NCBI GenBank assembly: GCA_050729835.1
Contig: JBOHLS010000020.1
Span: 1-49,438, forward strand
From: REEB95 sp050729835
GTDB lineage: Bacteria; Pseudomonadota; Alphaproteobacteria; ATCC43930; CGMCC-115725
Direction of reading: 5' to 3'
DNA length: 49,438 nt
Below the pieces are notes generated by a model, which worked only from the letters and a program-made list of their open reading frames with translations, did not search any database and was not told the origin of the DNA. Both the position numbers and the translations under genes were made by a program. This document shows, in pieces, positions 1 through 7,331 of the stretch (the stretch's first letter is position 1; every line of letters starts with the position of its first letter).

Positions 1-126
1 CGCCCCGCCCGTCTCCGCCAACACCTTCGTGATCGCCGCCGTCAGCGACGTCTTCCCGTGATCAACATGCCCGATCGTCCCCACATTGCAATGCGGCTTC
101 GTGCGCTCAAATTTTGCTTTCGACAT
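1..126 (-). CDS. tuf: Elongation factor Tu, N-terminal 42 codons (runs off the window)
   Basis: EF-Tu is the GTPase that delivers aminoacyl-tRNA to the ribosome. Only the first 42 codons are present; the rest lies beyond the left edge. The protein starts MSKAKFERTKPHCNVGTIGH and carries the complete G1 P-loop GHVDHGKT at residues 19-26, which binds the GTP phosphates. The ATG is followed by the family-typical N-terminus, so the start is secure. Upstream on the same strand are tRNA-Gly and tRNA-Tyr, a common alphaproteobacterial arrangement in which tRNAs precede tuf, so the three may share a transcript. Identity is certain; only completeness is lacking. Confidence 0.97.
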   Translation of the reverse strand, partial: MSKAKFERTKPHCNVGTIGHVDHGKTSLTAAITKVLAETGGA

Positions 127-166
127 GTCCGGCTTCCTATGGCTTGAAGACAATCCCAATCGGCGT

Positions 167-240
<74 letters not shown>

Positions 241-295
241 CCGAAAGGCCGCGCACCTTGCCGCTTCCATCACCTCGTTCCACCGCCCCGAGGAA

Positions 296-381
296 TGGTG
301 GAGGGGGGTGGATTCGAACCACCGAACTCCGAAGAGGGCAGATTTACAGTCTGCTGCGTTTGACCGCTCCGCAACCCCTCC
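296..381 (-). tRNA. tRNA-Tyr (anticodon GTA)
   Basis: An 86-nt class II tRNA with a long variable arm (CCCTCTTCGGAG region). The acceptor stem GGAGGGG pairs with CCCCTCC, the anticodon loop is CTGTAAA (anticodon GTA), the T-loop is TTCGAAT, and CCA is encoded. It is the first of the two tRNAs upstream of tuf on the minus strand. Confidence 0.97.
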
Positions 382-510
382 AAAATTCCGCGGTGCGACG
401 GCAAGTGATTGCGGGTCTTAGAGATTCGGCCTGTTTCTGTCAACCGGCAAGCAGCCCGCGGCTTGCGGCGGCGCGGCGTCAGGCTATGCTCGCCGCCGGC
501 AGGCGACACG

Positions 511-1281
511 ATGCGCGAGAAAGCGACCCACGAGAAGGCGGCGGCGTGGCTTTACGGCCGTCATGCGGTCGAAGCGGCGCTCGGCAACCCCGCACGGCGA
601 TGCTTGCGGTTGATAGCGATGCGCGAAACCGCGGCCGAAGCCGAGACGCTGCTGCGCGGCGCGCGCGCCCGGAAGCCACGCGCCGGCATCGAGGTGATCG
701 AGCGCCGGGCGCTGGAGAAAATCCTGCCGCCGGGTGCCGTGCACCAGGGCCTGGCACTTGCCGCCGAGCCGCTGCAAGCAGTCGATTTCGACGCCATCCT
801 CGCGACCGCGGCGACGCCAGGCGTGCCGCAAACCGTCGTCGCGCTCGACCAGGTGACCGACCCGCACAACGTCGGCGCCATCCTGCGCTCGGCGGCGGCG
901 TTCGGTGCGCTCGCCGTGATCGTGCCCGAGCATGGCGCACCCAGCGTCACCGGCGCGCTCGCCAAGGCGGCATCCGGCGCGCTCGAGGAAGTGCCGCTGC
1001 CGCGCGTCGTCAATCTGACGCGCGCACTGGAAAAGTTGAAGGAGGCGGGATTCTGGTCGCTCGGTCTCGACGAGAATGCGGAGCGGACGATCGCCGCGCT
1101 CGACCTGCCCGAGCGCGTCGTCCTGGTGCTCGGTGCCGAAGGCGGCGGTCTGCGCCGCCTGACGCGCGAGCATTGCGATTTCCTGGTGCGGCTGCCAACG
1201 CGCTCGGCGATGGCCTCGCTCAACGTGTCGAACGCCGCGGCGATCGCGCTTTACGCCTTGAGCCAGCGTCCAGCGCGCTGA
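511..1281 (+). CDS. rlmB: 23S rRNA 2'-O-methyltransferase of the TrmH/SpoU family (RlmB)
   Basis: A 256-aa protein expected to methylate the 2'-OH of a 23S rRNA guanosine (G2251 in E. coli) using SAM. The N-terminal 75 residues form the substrate-binding domain (WLYGRHAVEAAL). The SPOUT knot carries the three family motifs: DPHNVGAILRSAAAFG (motif 1), VLVLGAEGGGLRRL (motif 2) and ASLNVSNAAAIALY (motif 3). The ATG at 511 is preferred over in-frame starts near 409 because the family N-terminus begins just after it and the longer extension is low-complexity. It diverges from the tRNA-Tyr/tRNA-Gly/tuf block, and tRNA-Thr follows 81 bp downstream. RlmB is favoured over other TrmH paralogues by length and motifs, but the exact target base is inferred. 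Confidence 0.9.
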   Translation: MREKATHEKAAAWLYGRHAVEAALGNPARRCLRLIAMRETAAEAETLLRGARARKPRAGIEVIERRALEKILPPGAVHQGLALAAEPLQAVDFDAILATAATPGVPQTVVALDQVTDPHNVGAILRSAAAFGALAVIVPEHGAPSVTGALAKAASGALEEVPLPRVVNLTRALEKLKEAGFWSLGLDENAERTIAALDLPERVVLVLGAEGGGLRRLTREHCDFLVRLPTRSAMASLNVSNAAAIALYALSQRPAR

Positions 1282-1362
1282 GCGTCAGGGCCAACGACTC
1301 GCGGGGATGCGGATTGGAGTTGCCCGGTTCCCGGGGCGGGCGTTATGAGGGTCTCAATCAGC

Positions 1363-1437
1363 GCCGGGTTAGCTCAGCGGTAGAGCAGCGGTTTTGTAAA
1401 CCGAAGGTCGGGAGTTCGATCCTCTCACCCGGCACCA
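1363..1437 (+). tRNA. tRNA-Thr (anticodon TGT)
   Basis: A 75-nt cloverleaf with acceptor stem GCCGGGT/ACCCGGC, D-arm GCTC..GAGC, anticodon loop TTTGTAA (anticodon TGT), T-arm GGGAG TTCGATC CTCTC and encoded ACCA. The outermost anticodon-stem pair (27-43) is G-A, a mild mismatch. Its last 37 bases recur at 3215-3251 with two differences, the signature of a tRNA used as an integration site. Confidence 0.96.
1401..1437 (+). repeat. attL-like copy: 3' end of tRNA-Thr
   Basis: These 37 bp run from the anticodon stem to the CCA end of tRNA-Thr and match 3215-3251 at 35 of 37 positions (differences at 1407 and 1411). The last 26 bp are identical. This copy completes the functional tRNA gene, as at the tRNA-proximal end of an integrated element. 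Confidence 0.75.
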
Positions 1438-1549
1438 ACGATTTTAGATAGTTAGGCGTCGACTCGCGGGTCGTTCGAGAGCGGATTTCTCGCCAGGCTA
1501 ACAGCCAGGCCAACAGGACGCGGTTGCGCTCGCGCCGGAGGGATCGGAC

Positions 1550-1651
1550 ATGCTCGGCTTCTTTATCCTGCTGGTGGTCGCCGTGGTGGCACTACTAATC
1601 TATCTGGCGCGACCGGCGCGCAGTCGCGGCCGGCGACGGCGACGGCATTAA
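1550..1651 (+). CDS. 33-aa single-span membrane microprotein
   Basis: A short ORF with a strong ribosome-binding site (GGAGGG at 1537-1542, 7 bases before the ATG). Residues 2-20 are a continuous hydrophobic helix (LGFFILLVVAVVALLIYLA), and the tail is a run of Arg-rich residues ending RGRRRRH. This is a typical N-out/C-in small membrane peptide by the positive-inside rule. It is the first gene of the island between the two tRNA-Thr ends. No function is recognised. The ribosome-binding site and the clean helix-plus-basic-tail pattern support a real gene, but a length of 33 codons leaves room for chance. Confidence 0.45.
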   Translation: MLGFFILLVVAVVALLIYLARPARSRGRRRRRH

Positions 1652-1830
1652 CCGACGGCAGACACACCGCGTCCTGCCCGAACCGACATCGTCGCCGATC
1701 TGTCCGAAGGCCGGCTACGATTGCATGCAGCAAGTGCGGCCAGCTTGGCCACGACCGGCGCGGTACGCCGCTCATGCGCTTCGGTCCCGGCGTGCTCGTG
1801 TAGAATTCCGCGTCAGCTATCGCCGCGGGA

Positions 1831-2025
1831 TCAAACCGTTTTCTGTTCCGCTGGTAGCCCGTACACCTTGCGCTCGTGGTCCCAGACCTCTACGGCGACG
1901 TAACCATCGAGCTTCGCGAGCATCGCAATCGCGGTTTCGCGTGCGTCGTCGTCATGGTAGCAGTCCGGCAATTCCTCGACCTTCCGGATATGGCCGTCGA
2001 TGAAGAAGTAGCAGCGGTAAGGCAC
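1831..2025 (-). CDS. Hypothetical 64-aa protein
   Basis: Begins at GTG 2025, eight bases after AGAGAGG, giving VPYRCYFFIDGHIRKVEELP and ending in VWDHERKVYGLPAEQKTV. The frame is open further upstream (to 2193), but that extension is Arg/Ser-rich and looks non-coding, so the GTG with the good ribosome-binding site is chosen. The pattern, a beta-rich start (YRCYFF), an acidic helix (DDDARETAIAMLAKL) and a final strand (VAVEVWD), resembles the small conserved unknowns of soil alphaproteobacteria that describe stress- or sensor-linked proteins only by family. I cannot assign a function. It sits alone inside the tRNA-Thr island. Confidence 0.5.
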   Translation of the reverse strand: MPYRCYFFIDGHIRKVEELPDCYHDDDARETAIAMLAKLDGYVAVEVWDHERKVYGLPAEQKTV

Positions 2026-2361
2026 GAGAACCTCTCTGCCGTGATCGGGCCAGACGGGAGCGTCCGCGGGCAATTTTATTGCGAAGGATGTTCGCGCGTC
2101 TCTCGGCCGCCAGCGCCTGAAAGGCGAAGCTGACGATGACGCAGTGTCGCACCAAAAGGCTTCACGGGCGAGTCGTTTCGGGTGGGGATACATGGCGGGA
2201 AGCGAGCCACGCCGCTGCCAGACGTGTCGGTCATGTCTCTGTGCTTCACGTCCTTACGGCATCACCGTCCGCCATCCGTGCCGTTGCCGCGCTCATGCCG
2301 GCACAAACCGATGCCGCATGACGATTAATCGCCCGGCTCGAAATTCGCCCGGTTGTAGTTG

Positions 2362-2577
2362 TTAGGCGGGCAGATTGAACGCTTGCGCCATCTGCTGGCC
2401 CGTCGCCCACGAGGCAGCATGCCGAACCGTCGTGCGCAGCTGCGGCGTCGTCGACATGACGTTGCTCGTGCTTGTTGCCATCGCTTGAGCGCTGCCGTTC
2501 GAGGACGGCGCCGCCAGCGCCGGTGAAATGAATGCAAAAGCCGCCGCCAGGGCAAGCGGTCCTAAAATCTTCGACAT
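2362..2577 (-). CDS. Small secreted protein (71 aa)
   Basis: The first 23 residues form a textbook signal peptide: MSK, then LGPLALAAAFAFISPALA, with an Ala-x-Ala cleavage site before PSS. The predicted mature peptide is about 48 residues, rich in Ser, Thr and Gln, with no cysteines and no recognisable domain. No clear ribosome-binding site precedes the ATG. The ORF lies in the tRNA-Thr island and has no close neighbour on its strand. The signal peptide is good evidence of selection for export, but the mature part is unassignable, so function remains unknown. Confidence 0.5.
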   Translation of the reverse strand: MSKILGPLALAAAFAFISPALAAPSSNGSAQAMATSTSNVMSTTPQLRTTVRHAASWATGQQMAQAFNLPA

Positions 2578-2898
2578 CGCGAACTGCTGCGTCTGATTGC
2601 AAGGCGAGCGGTCGCCATGACCGTGCTCTCTACGAGGAATAGGTGTCGATCGCGCGGCCGCGTTGCAGCCCAGTACGGTAAATCGTGACTCTGGCTTGCA
2701 GGAGATTTAGTTCGCGCGACCGATTCGACCGGCAACGGCCATGAACGATCTTTCATATCCCTGAAAGACGGGCGGCATGGCGCCGAGAATATCGTCGAGC
2801 GATAATAAGGTCGACGCGCGGATGGTGTCGCTTACGGGGGATTGAACGAGAAGCCATCGGCGAACGAGCCGATCATCAACCACCAAGGAGCGCGTGAC

Positions 2899-3093
2899 AT
2901 GCCTTCTACATCGCTTCCCTTCACGCAGCCGGTCACGCTGCGCGGCAAGGGACCTTTTCAGCTCCCGCGAATGAAAGCGGTGCTATCGTTCGGGATCGAG
3001 TCGTGGGAATGGGAGTGGCCGGTGCTTTGCTTCGAAACGCTCCACGGCGCGCAGGGCTGGTCCCGCTGGCGGCCGAAGCGGTCAATGCGCTGA
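2899..3093 (+). CDS. Hypothetical 64-aa protein, possibly frameshifted
   Basis: The ATG at 2899 follows AAGGAG by seven to eight bases, an unusually good ribosome-binding site here. The protein starts MPSTSLPFTQPVTLRGKGPF and ends KRSMR. Around 3000 a second frame becomes better balanced and stays open to 3145 (AGLVPLAAEAVNALKIKLQT), which suggests the original protein continued there and a one-base shift has broken it. No family is recognised. It is the last ORF before the second tRNA-Thr end. Confidence 0.35.
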   Translation: MPSTSLPFTQPVTLRGKGPFQLPRMKAVLSFGIESWEWEWPVLCFETLHGAQGWSRWRPKRSMR

Positions 3094-3214
3094 AAATCAA
3101 GCTTCAGACATGGCTGAAGCTGCCCGATAACTCTGTTGGCGGATAAAGCGCATACACCTCGCGCCCGGCGAAACCGGGCCAGGGTCATAAGGCCGTCGGC
3201 CAGGATTTGGCGAC

Positions 3215-3251
3215 CCGAAGATCGAGAGTTCGATCCTCTCACCCGGCACCA
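3215..3251 (+). repeat. attR-like copy of the tRNA-Thr 3' end
   Basis: A 37-bp direct repeat of 1401-1437 with two substitutions (3221 and 3225). The 26 bp GAGTTCGATCCTCTCACCCG..CACCA at 3226-3251 are identical to the tRNA. No 5' half of a tRNA precedes it, so it is not a second functional gene. It marks the far edge of the island. Confidence 0.75.
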
Positions 3252-3303
3252 TCGTTTAACCCGTCGGTCGGCCATCATTGTGGGCCGCTGAACGTCAAAA
3301 CGC

Positions 3304-3917
3304 TCAGTAACCCAACCGCTTCAACTCCGCCTTAACGGCCACTATCGTCTTGAAGCGAAAGGTTTTCGACGTCCCATCATCCCAGGTGCATTTGCATTCC
3401 GTGCCGAATTTTTTGCTGATGCTCAGCATGGTGAGTGCCTTCTGACCCGGCTGGGGCGGCGCGAAGATTTGCACGTCGTAGAGCATCCCGGAAACCGTGG
3501 CGTGTTTTGTGTCCCAGGCGAGAATGACGATCAGATCCTTGGCCGGACTGCTGTGGTCCGCGTGCGCGAAGCCAAGCGCCGCCAGGTCGGGCGTTCCGCC
3601 TTCTTGTTCGCCGAGCGTGACCTGGAACGCCTGGTACCCGCCCGACCGTTGCCGTTGCAGCGCGACGATCAGCCGTTCGGGATACTCGCCGGACGTCTGA
3701 TAGTCGACGAAGAGCGTTGGAACGCCGTTCCAATTCGCCGCCGTTACGTGCGGCTCGGCATCGTGCGAAAGGCGGAGAACGCGCGTAGCGAACGCCAGGT
3801 TTCCTCGCCGGGTGCGCGCGGGATCTCCTCAGCACGCGCCGCGGTGAGCGCGCAAGCCAGAACGAGGGCGAGAACAGGGAGCAGATGGACGCGCTGCACG
3901 GGCCCCAACCGAAGCAT
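3304..3917 (-). pseudogene. Secreted protein gene split by a frameshift
   Basis: Two frames together make one plausible exported protein of about 200 aa. The N-terminal part (from ATG 3917) has a signal peptide, VHLLPVLALVLACALTAARA, then EEIPRAPGEETWRSLRA, and stops at 3744. From about 3780 down to 3304 another frame carries the continuation: VLRLSHDAEPHVTAANWNG, later FVDYQTSGEYPERLIVAL, AKDLIVILAWDTKHATVSGM and finally VAVKAELKRLGY before TAA. That second part has no start codon of its own except an internal ATG at 3486. A single indel near 3780 explains it, either a real mutation or a sequencing error. Family unknown. It lies next to the outer island edge. Confidence 0.55.
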
Positions 3918-4081
3918 TCGCGCGGCCGGATGCAAATGTGACGGATTGGTGGCGCGGCCGGCTGCGGCAAATCGGTGGCCGGCCGGGGATACGAGCGGCC
4001 ATGCGCCCATATCAATGTCGAGGCCCGATACCGTTCGATACCGTTCGCGGGGCCGCCCGTCCCTTCGAGTGAGGTGACGCC

Positions 4082-4282
4082 ATGATGACGAAGACGCTCA
4101 TCCACGGACTGCTCCTCGGCGCGTTGGCCCTGGCGCTCGGCGGTTGCTATTACGGCCCACCACCTGCGCCGGCTTACGGCTATTACGGCTACGGTTACCC
4201 GGCATATCCGTCGTACGGGTATTATTATGGCCCGTCGGTCTCGTTCGGTTACTACGGCGGCGGCTGGCATCATCACGATTGA
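4082..4282 (+). CDS. Small Tyr/Gly-rich lipoprotein
   Basis: A 66-aa protein with a type II signal: LLLGALALALGGC, with the lipobox Cys at about residue 22. The mature part is almost all Tyr, Gly and Pro (YYGPPPAPAYGYYGYGYPAY pattern), ending GGGWHHHD. Such tyrosine-glycine-proline tails are intrinsically disordered and are seen on small outer-membrane lipoproteins of unknown role. The His-His-His-Asp end could bind metal, but that is speculation. GAGGTGACGCC precedes the ATG, so the start is sound. It is isolated, between two degraded genes. Confidence 0.75.
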   Translation: MMTKTLIHGLLLGALALALGGCYYGPPPAPAYGYYGYGYPAYPSYGYYYGPSVSFGYYGGGWHHHD

Positions 4283-4307
4283 CACTAAGACCGCGGCGCG
4301 CACCCGC

Positions 4308-4670
4308 TTAAGCGGCGGCGCGCGCGACGACGTGGAAGATGTGCCAGCATTTCGCCTCGCCGCGTGGCGTAACCGCGTCGGTTTCCTCTTCCTGGAACAT
4401 CTCGATCGTCCAGCCGGCGAGCAGCGCCAGCGCCGCGCCGCGGCCGCGTAGCCGCGCCAGCGGCTCGGCATCGGTATCGATCGCCAGCACCATCTAGCCG
4501 CGCCGCAGCAGCGCGATCGCAGCGCGGCCCTCGCCCGCCCCGAGATCGACCGCGAAGCCGACGCGGTTCTCGGCGTCAAACGCGGCGAGCGCCCGCAACA
4601 GCGTCGCGCGCGGCGGCCGGCCCGCGACGGCGTCGTGGTAAGCGCGAAATCCCCCGTCGTCCGACGTCAT
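4308..4670 (-). pseudogene. Class I SAM-dependent methyltransferase remnant
   Basis: The frame starts at ATG 4670 (MTSDDGGFRAYHDAVAG) and reaches motif I of Rossmann methyltransferases, FAVDLGAGEGRAAIALLRRG. A TAG then stands at 4494-4496 where the family usually has Trp (RGW), followed by the next strand and acidic motif (VLAIDTDAEPLARL). About 80-100 residues that should carry the central catalytic strands are then missing: the frame jumps to a C-terminal piece, LLAGWTIEMFQEEETDAV and KCWHIFHVVARA. A nonsense codon plus an internal deletion make this a clear pseudogene of a TehB-like or related small-molecule methyltransferase. Intact members are about 200 aa; this one has 121 codons including stops. 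Confidence 0.75.
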
Positions 4671-4952
4671 CGAACACCCCCGCGGCAGCGCCGGCGTTGG
4701 CGGATTTTACAACGGCGCCGCCGGCCGGCGCGACGCTGCCGGCAAAGCCGGGTTTTCCACCGCTGGCATGCAGCTTGCGAAAGACATTGCGGACGCATTG
4801 TGCGCCCCAAGCGGCAGCAAGCCGCAGATGAAGAGCCCGTTCGGTCGCGTTTCTCCCGCGCCGGTCGTTGCCGCCGTGACCGGCCCGTGCATACGCGCTT
4901 GCGCATGGCGAGGCGAAGCCGTGCCGCTGGCCAGACCAGAGGAAGAGATGCC

Positions 4953-5264
4953 ATGCGATTCCCGATTTTCGGGCTCGTGCTCGCGGCAGTGCCCATTCTC
5001 ATCGGCAGCGGACTTTCGCGCGCCGCCAGCGAGCAGGCCACGCCGACGCCGGGCTTGTCGCCCCAGGCGATCAGCCGCTACGAGCAGATGCTGCAAAGCC
5101 TGTCACCCGAGACTGTTAATTCGCTGGTGAGCGAGGCGGTGGTGCTGCTGCGCACCTATTCCGGCGCGGACGCCAATTCGGCCGGGCTGCAGGCGCTGAA
5201 GCAGCACAAGGCCGAGCTCGAGGACCTTAAATCCCAGCTCTGCTCGACCGTGATCCACTGCTGA
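4953..5264 (+). CDS. Small exported helical protein (103 aa)
   Basis: Starts MRFPIFGLVLAAVPILIGSG with a signal peptide likely cut near ALA-like residues at 24-26 (SRAASEQ). The mature part is helical: ISRYEQMLQSLSPETVNSLV, then VVLLRTYSGADAN and LQALKQHKAELEDLKSQLCS. It ends with two cysteines (LCSTVIHC) that could form a disulfide in the periplasm. GAGGAAGAG lies just upstream of the ATG. It precedes the polysaccharide locus by 85 bp on the same strand but is not obviously part of it. No family recognised. Confidence 0.6.
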   Translation: MRFPIFGLVLAAVPILIGSGLSRAASEQATPTPGLSPQAISRYEQMLQSLSPETVNSLVSEAVVLLRTYSGADANSAGLQALKQHKAELEDLKSQLCSTVIHC

Positions 5265-5349
5265 GCGCGGGCCGGCGAGGAGCTGGTTGCGCGCGGCGCG
5301 GCCGCGGCTTATCACAGCCGCGGCTTCGGCGAGACGGTGCGGCGCGCGC

Positions 5350-6342
5350 ATGGACACAGACGCGGCGGTGGCGGGGGCGATCGTGCTGGCCGCCGGATTC
5401 GGCAGTGCGATCCTGACCGCGTTGGCGCGGCGCTGGCTGGGCGGCGCCGCGATTCTCGACCGGCCAGGCGCGCGCTCGTCGCACGCAACGCCGGTGCCGC
5501 GCGGCGCGGGACTTGCGATCGTCGCGGTTCTGGCCGCCGCCTGGCTCGGGCTGGCGGTGCGCCATCTGATCCCACCCGATAGCGTCGTCGTCGCGCTCGC
5601 CGCCGTTGCCTTGGCGCTTCTATCCTTCGTCGACGATTGGCGCGGGCTTTCCGTCGCGGTTCGGCTGCTGGCGCATTCCGCCGCCGTCATCGTCGCGCTG
5701 GCGTTCTTCCCGCGCGATGCACTCGTGTTCCAGGGCTGGCTGCCGCTGCCGCTTGACCGCGCCGCGGCGGTGCTGCTGTGGGTGTGGTTCGTCAATCTCT
5801 ACAATTTCATGGACGGCATCGATGGCATCACCGGGATCGAAACCGCGTGCGTCGGTCTCGGCGCGGTCGTGGTCGCATTCGCCGGCGGACGCGACGTCGC
5901 GGTTGCCGCACTGGCTGCCACGGCGGTGGCGCTTGGTTTCCTGCGCTTCAACTGGCAGCCGGCGACGGTGTTCCTCGGCGATGCCGGCAGCGTGCCGCTC
6001 GGTTATGCGATGGGCTGGCTATTGCTGGTCCTGGCGCGCGAGGGGCTGTGGGCGCCAGCGCTCATCCTGCCGCTTTATTATCTAGCGGACGCGACCGTGA
6101 CGCTGGCGCGCCGCGCGGCGCGCGGCGAGACGCCGTGGCGCGCCCATCGCGACCATTTCTATCAGCGGGCGCTGCGCGGCAACGACCACGCCGCCGTCGC
6201 GCGGCTGGTGCTCGCCGGCGATGTCGGCCTGGCGGCGCTCGCGCTGCTGGCGCTGGCCTGGCCTCTCGTCGCCGTCGGCCTTGCCGTGATTCTCGTCGCC
6301 GCGCTGCTCGCCCACATGGCGCGACGCGGCGCGGCGGCCTAG
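5350..6342 (+). CDS. Undecaprenyl-phosphate sugar-1-phosphate transferase (MraY/WecA family)
   Basis: A 330-aa multi-span inner-membrane protein expected to transfer a sugar-1-phosphate from a UDP-sugar to undecaprenyl phosphate, the first step of O-antigen or exopolysaccharide synthesis. The family's cytoplasmic motifs are present: FVDDWRGL (Asp-Asp near residue 96), NLYNFMDGIDGITGIE (about residue 151), FNWQPATVFLGDAGSVPLGY (about 201) and the HRDHFYQRAL loop that binds the nucleotide sugar. About ten hydrophobic spans are visible. ATG 5350 gives a short polar start before the first span. It heads a run of same-strand polysaccharide genes, with the epimerase gene 11 bp downstream. WecA-like rather than MraY because it sits with glycan genes; the sugar is unknown. 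Confidence 0.88.
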   Translation: MDTDAAVAGAIVLAAGFGSAILTALARRWLGGAAILDRPGARSSHATPVPRGAGLAIVAVLAAAWLGLAVRHLIPPDSVVVALAAVALALLSFVDDWRGLSVAVRLLAHSAAVIVALAFFPRDALVFQGWLPLPLDRAAAVLLWVWFVNLYNFMDGIDGITGIETACVGLGAVVVAFAGGRDVAVAALAATAVALGFLRFNWQPATVFLGDAGSVPLGYAMGWLLLVLAREGLWAPALILPLYYLADATVTLARRAARGETPWRAHRDHFYQRALRGNDHAAVARLVLAGDVGLAALALLALAWPLVAVGLAVILVAALLAHMARRGAAA

Positions 6343-6352
6343 CGCGGCGCGA

Positions 6353-7324
6353 ATGGCGCTCGCCGCCGACGCGCGCCCGGTCGTGATCATGGGGGCCGCG
6401 GGTTTCATCGGCCGCGCGCTGGTGCAACACCTCGCCGCCGAGGGCGTCGCGGTGCGCGCCGTCACGCGCGATGCCGCCGCCCTGGCGCCTCCCATCGAAG
6501 AACACGCCGTTGGCACGCTCGGCCGTGACACTGATTGGCGCGCATTGCTGCGCGGTGCGCGGGCGGTGATCCATCTCGCCAGCCGCGCCCATGCGCCGCC
6601 CGGCGACGCCGCCTGGCTCGCGGCCGAACGCGACACTGCCGCCGCCCTCGCCGCCGCTGCTGCCGCCTCCGGGCTCGAACGCACCATTCTGCTCAGCTCG
6701 ATCAAGGTCCTGGGCGAGACGACGAGCGACCGGCCGTTTTCGGCGACGAGCACCCCCGACCCGCGCGATGCCTATGGCCGAACGAAGCTCGCCATCGAGA
6801 CCGCGATGCGCCAGCACGGCGCGCCCGGCCTGACGATCATCCGCCCGCCGCTGGTTTACGGCCCCGGCGTCAAAGGCAATTTCCGCGCACTGCTGCGGCT
6901 AGTCGGGCGCGGCGTGCCGTTGCCGCTGGCGGCGATCCGCAACCGCCGCGCCTTCGTGTTTCGCGATAATCTGATGGCGCTGATTGCGACGGCGCTGGCG
7001 CATCCGGCCGCGCCGGGACAAACCTTTCTGGTGCGCGACGACGATGCGATCGGCACGCCGCAACTAGTACGCGAGATCGCCCGGCGCATCGGCCGGCCGG
7101 CGCGGCTCTTTCCCGTGCCGCCTGGGTTGCTGCGAAGCGCCGCGGTGGCGCTGGGCCGCGGCGACGCCGCCGACCGGTTGACCGGTTCGCTCGCGGTCGA
7201 CGACGGTGCGACCCGCGTCCGCCTGGGATGGTGGCCGGGGTTCAGCCTGGCCGAAGGGCTCGATGCCACCTGCCGCTGGTTCGTCGACGCCGAGGATGCG
7301 CGGCCGCGCGGTTCTCGCCTATAA
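6353..7324 (+). CDS. NAD-dependent epimerase/dehydratase (UDP-sugar epimerase type)
   Basis: A 323-aa extended short-chain dehydrogenase. The Rossmann loop is VVIMGAAGFIGRALV (residues 11-25). A catalytic Ser lies in ILLSSIKVLGE, and the catalytic pair Tyr-x3-Lys is in YGRTKLAIE. IIRPPLVYGPGVKGNF is the substrate-side motif typical of UDP-hexose 4-epimerases and 4-reductases acting on O-antigen precursors. It probably makes or modifies the UDP-sugar used by the transferase just upstream; partners of such transferases are often 4-epimerases or keto-reductases of QuiNAc/FucNAc pathways. ATG 6353 lies 11 bp after the previous stop. The exact substrate cannot be read from sequence. Confidence 0.85.
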   Translation: MALAADARPVVIMGAAGFIGRALVQHLAAEGVAVRAVTRDAAALAPPIEEHAVGTLGRDTDWRALLRGARAVIHLASRAHAPPGDAAWLAAERDTAAALAAAAAASGLERTILLSSIKVLGETTSDRPFSATSTPDPRDAYGRTKLAIETAMRQHGAPGLTIIRPPLVYGPGVKGNFRALLRLVGRGVPLPLAAIRNRRAFVFRDNLMALIATALAHPAAPGQTFLVRDDDAIGTPQLVREIARRIGRPARLFPVPPGLLRSAAVALGRGDAADRLTGSLAVDDGATRVRLGWWPGFSLAEGLDATCRWFVDAEDARPRGSRL

Positions 7325-7331
7325 GACGCGC

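Larger units (their letters stand above)
1438..3251. mobile_element. Small tRNA-Thr-associated island, integrase lost or supplied in trans
   Basis: The 1.8-kb segment begins right after tRNA-Thr and ends with a second copy of the tRNA 3' end. That is how tRNA-targeting tyrosine recombinases leave integrated elements. No recombinase, phage or transfer gene is visible inside; only four short ORFs can be defended (33, 64, 71 and 64 aa). The gene density is low compared with the tightly packed neighbours. The likely reading is a heavily deleted genomic island or a non-autonomous integrative element. Partial tRNA duplication without site-specific recombination is the alternative. Confidence 0.55.

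Noticed and set aside
3215..3251. A second tRNA-Thr gene
   Set aside because: Only the 3' half is present; no acceptor, D-arm or anticodon loop precedes it.
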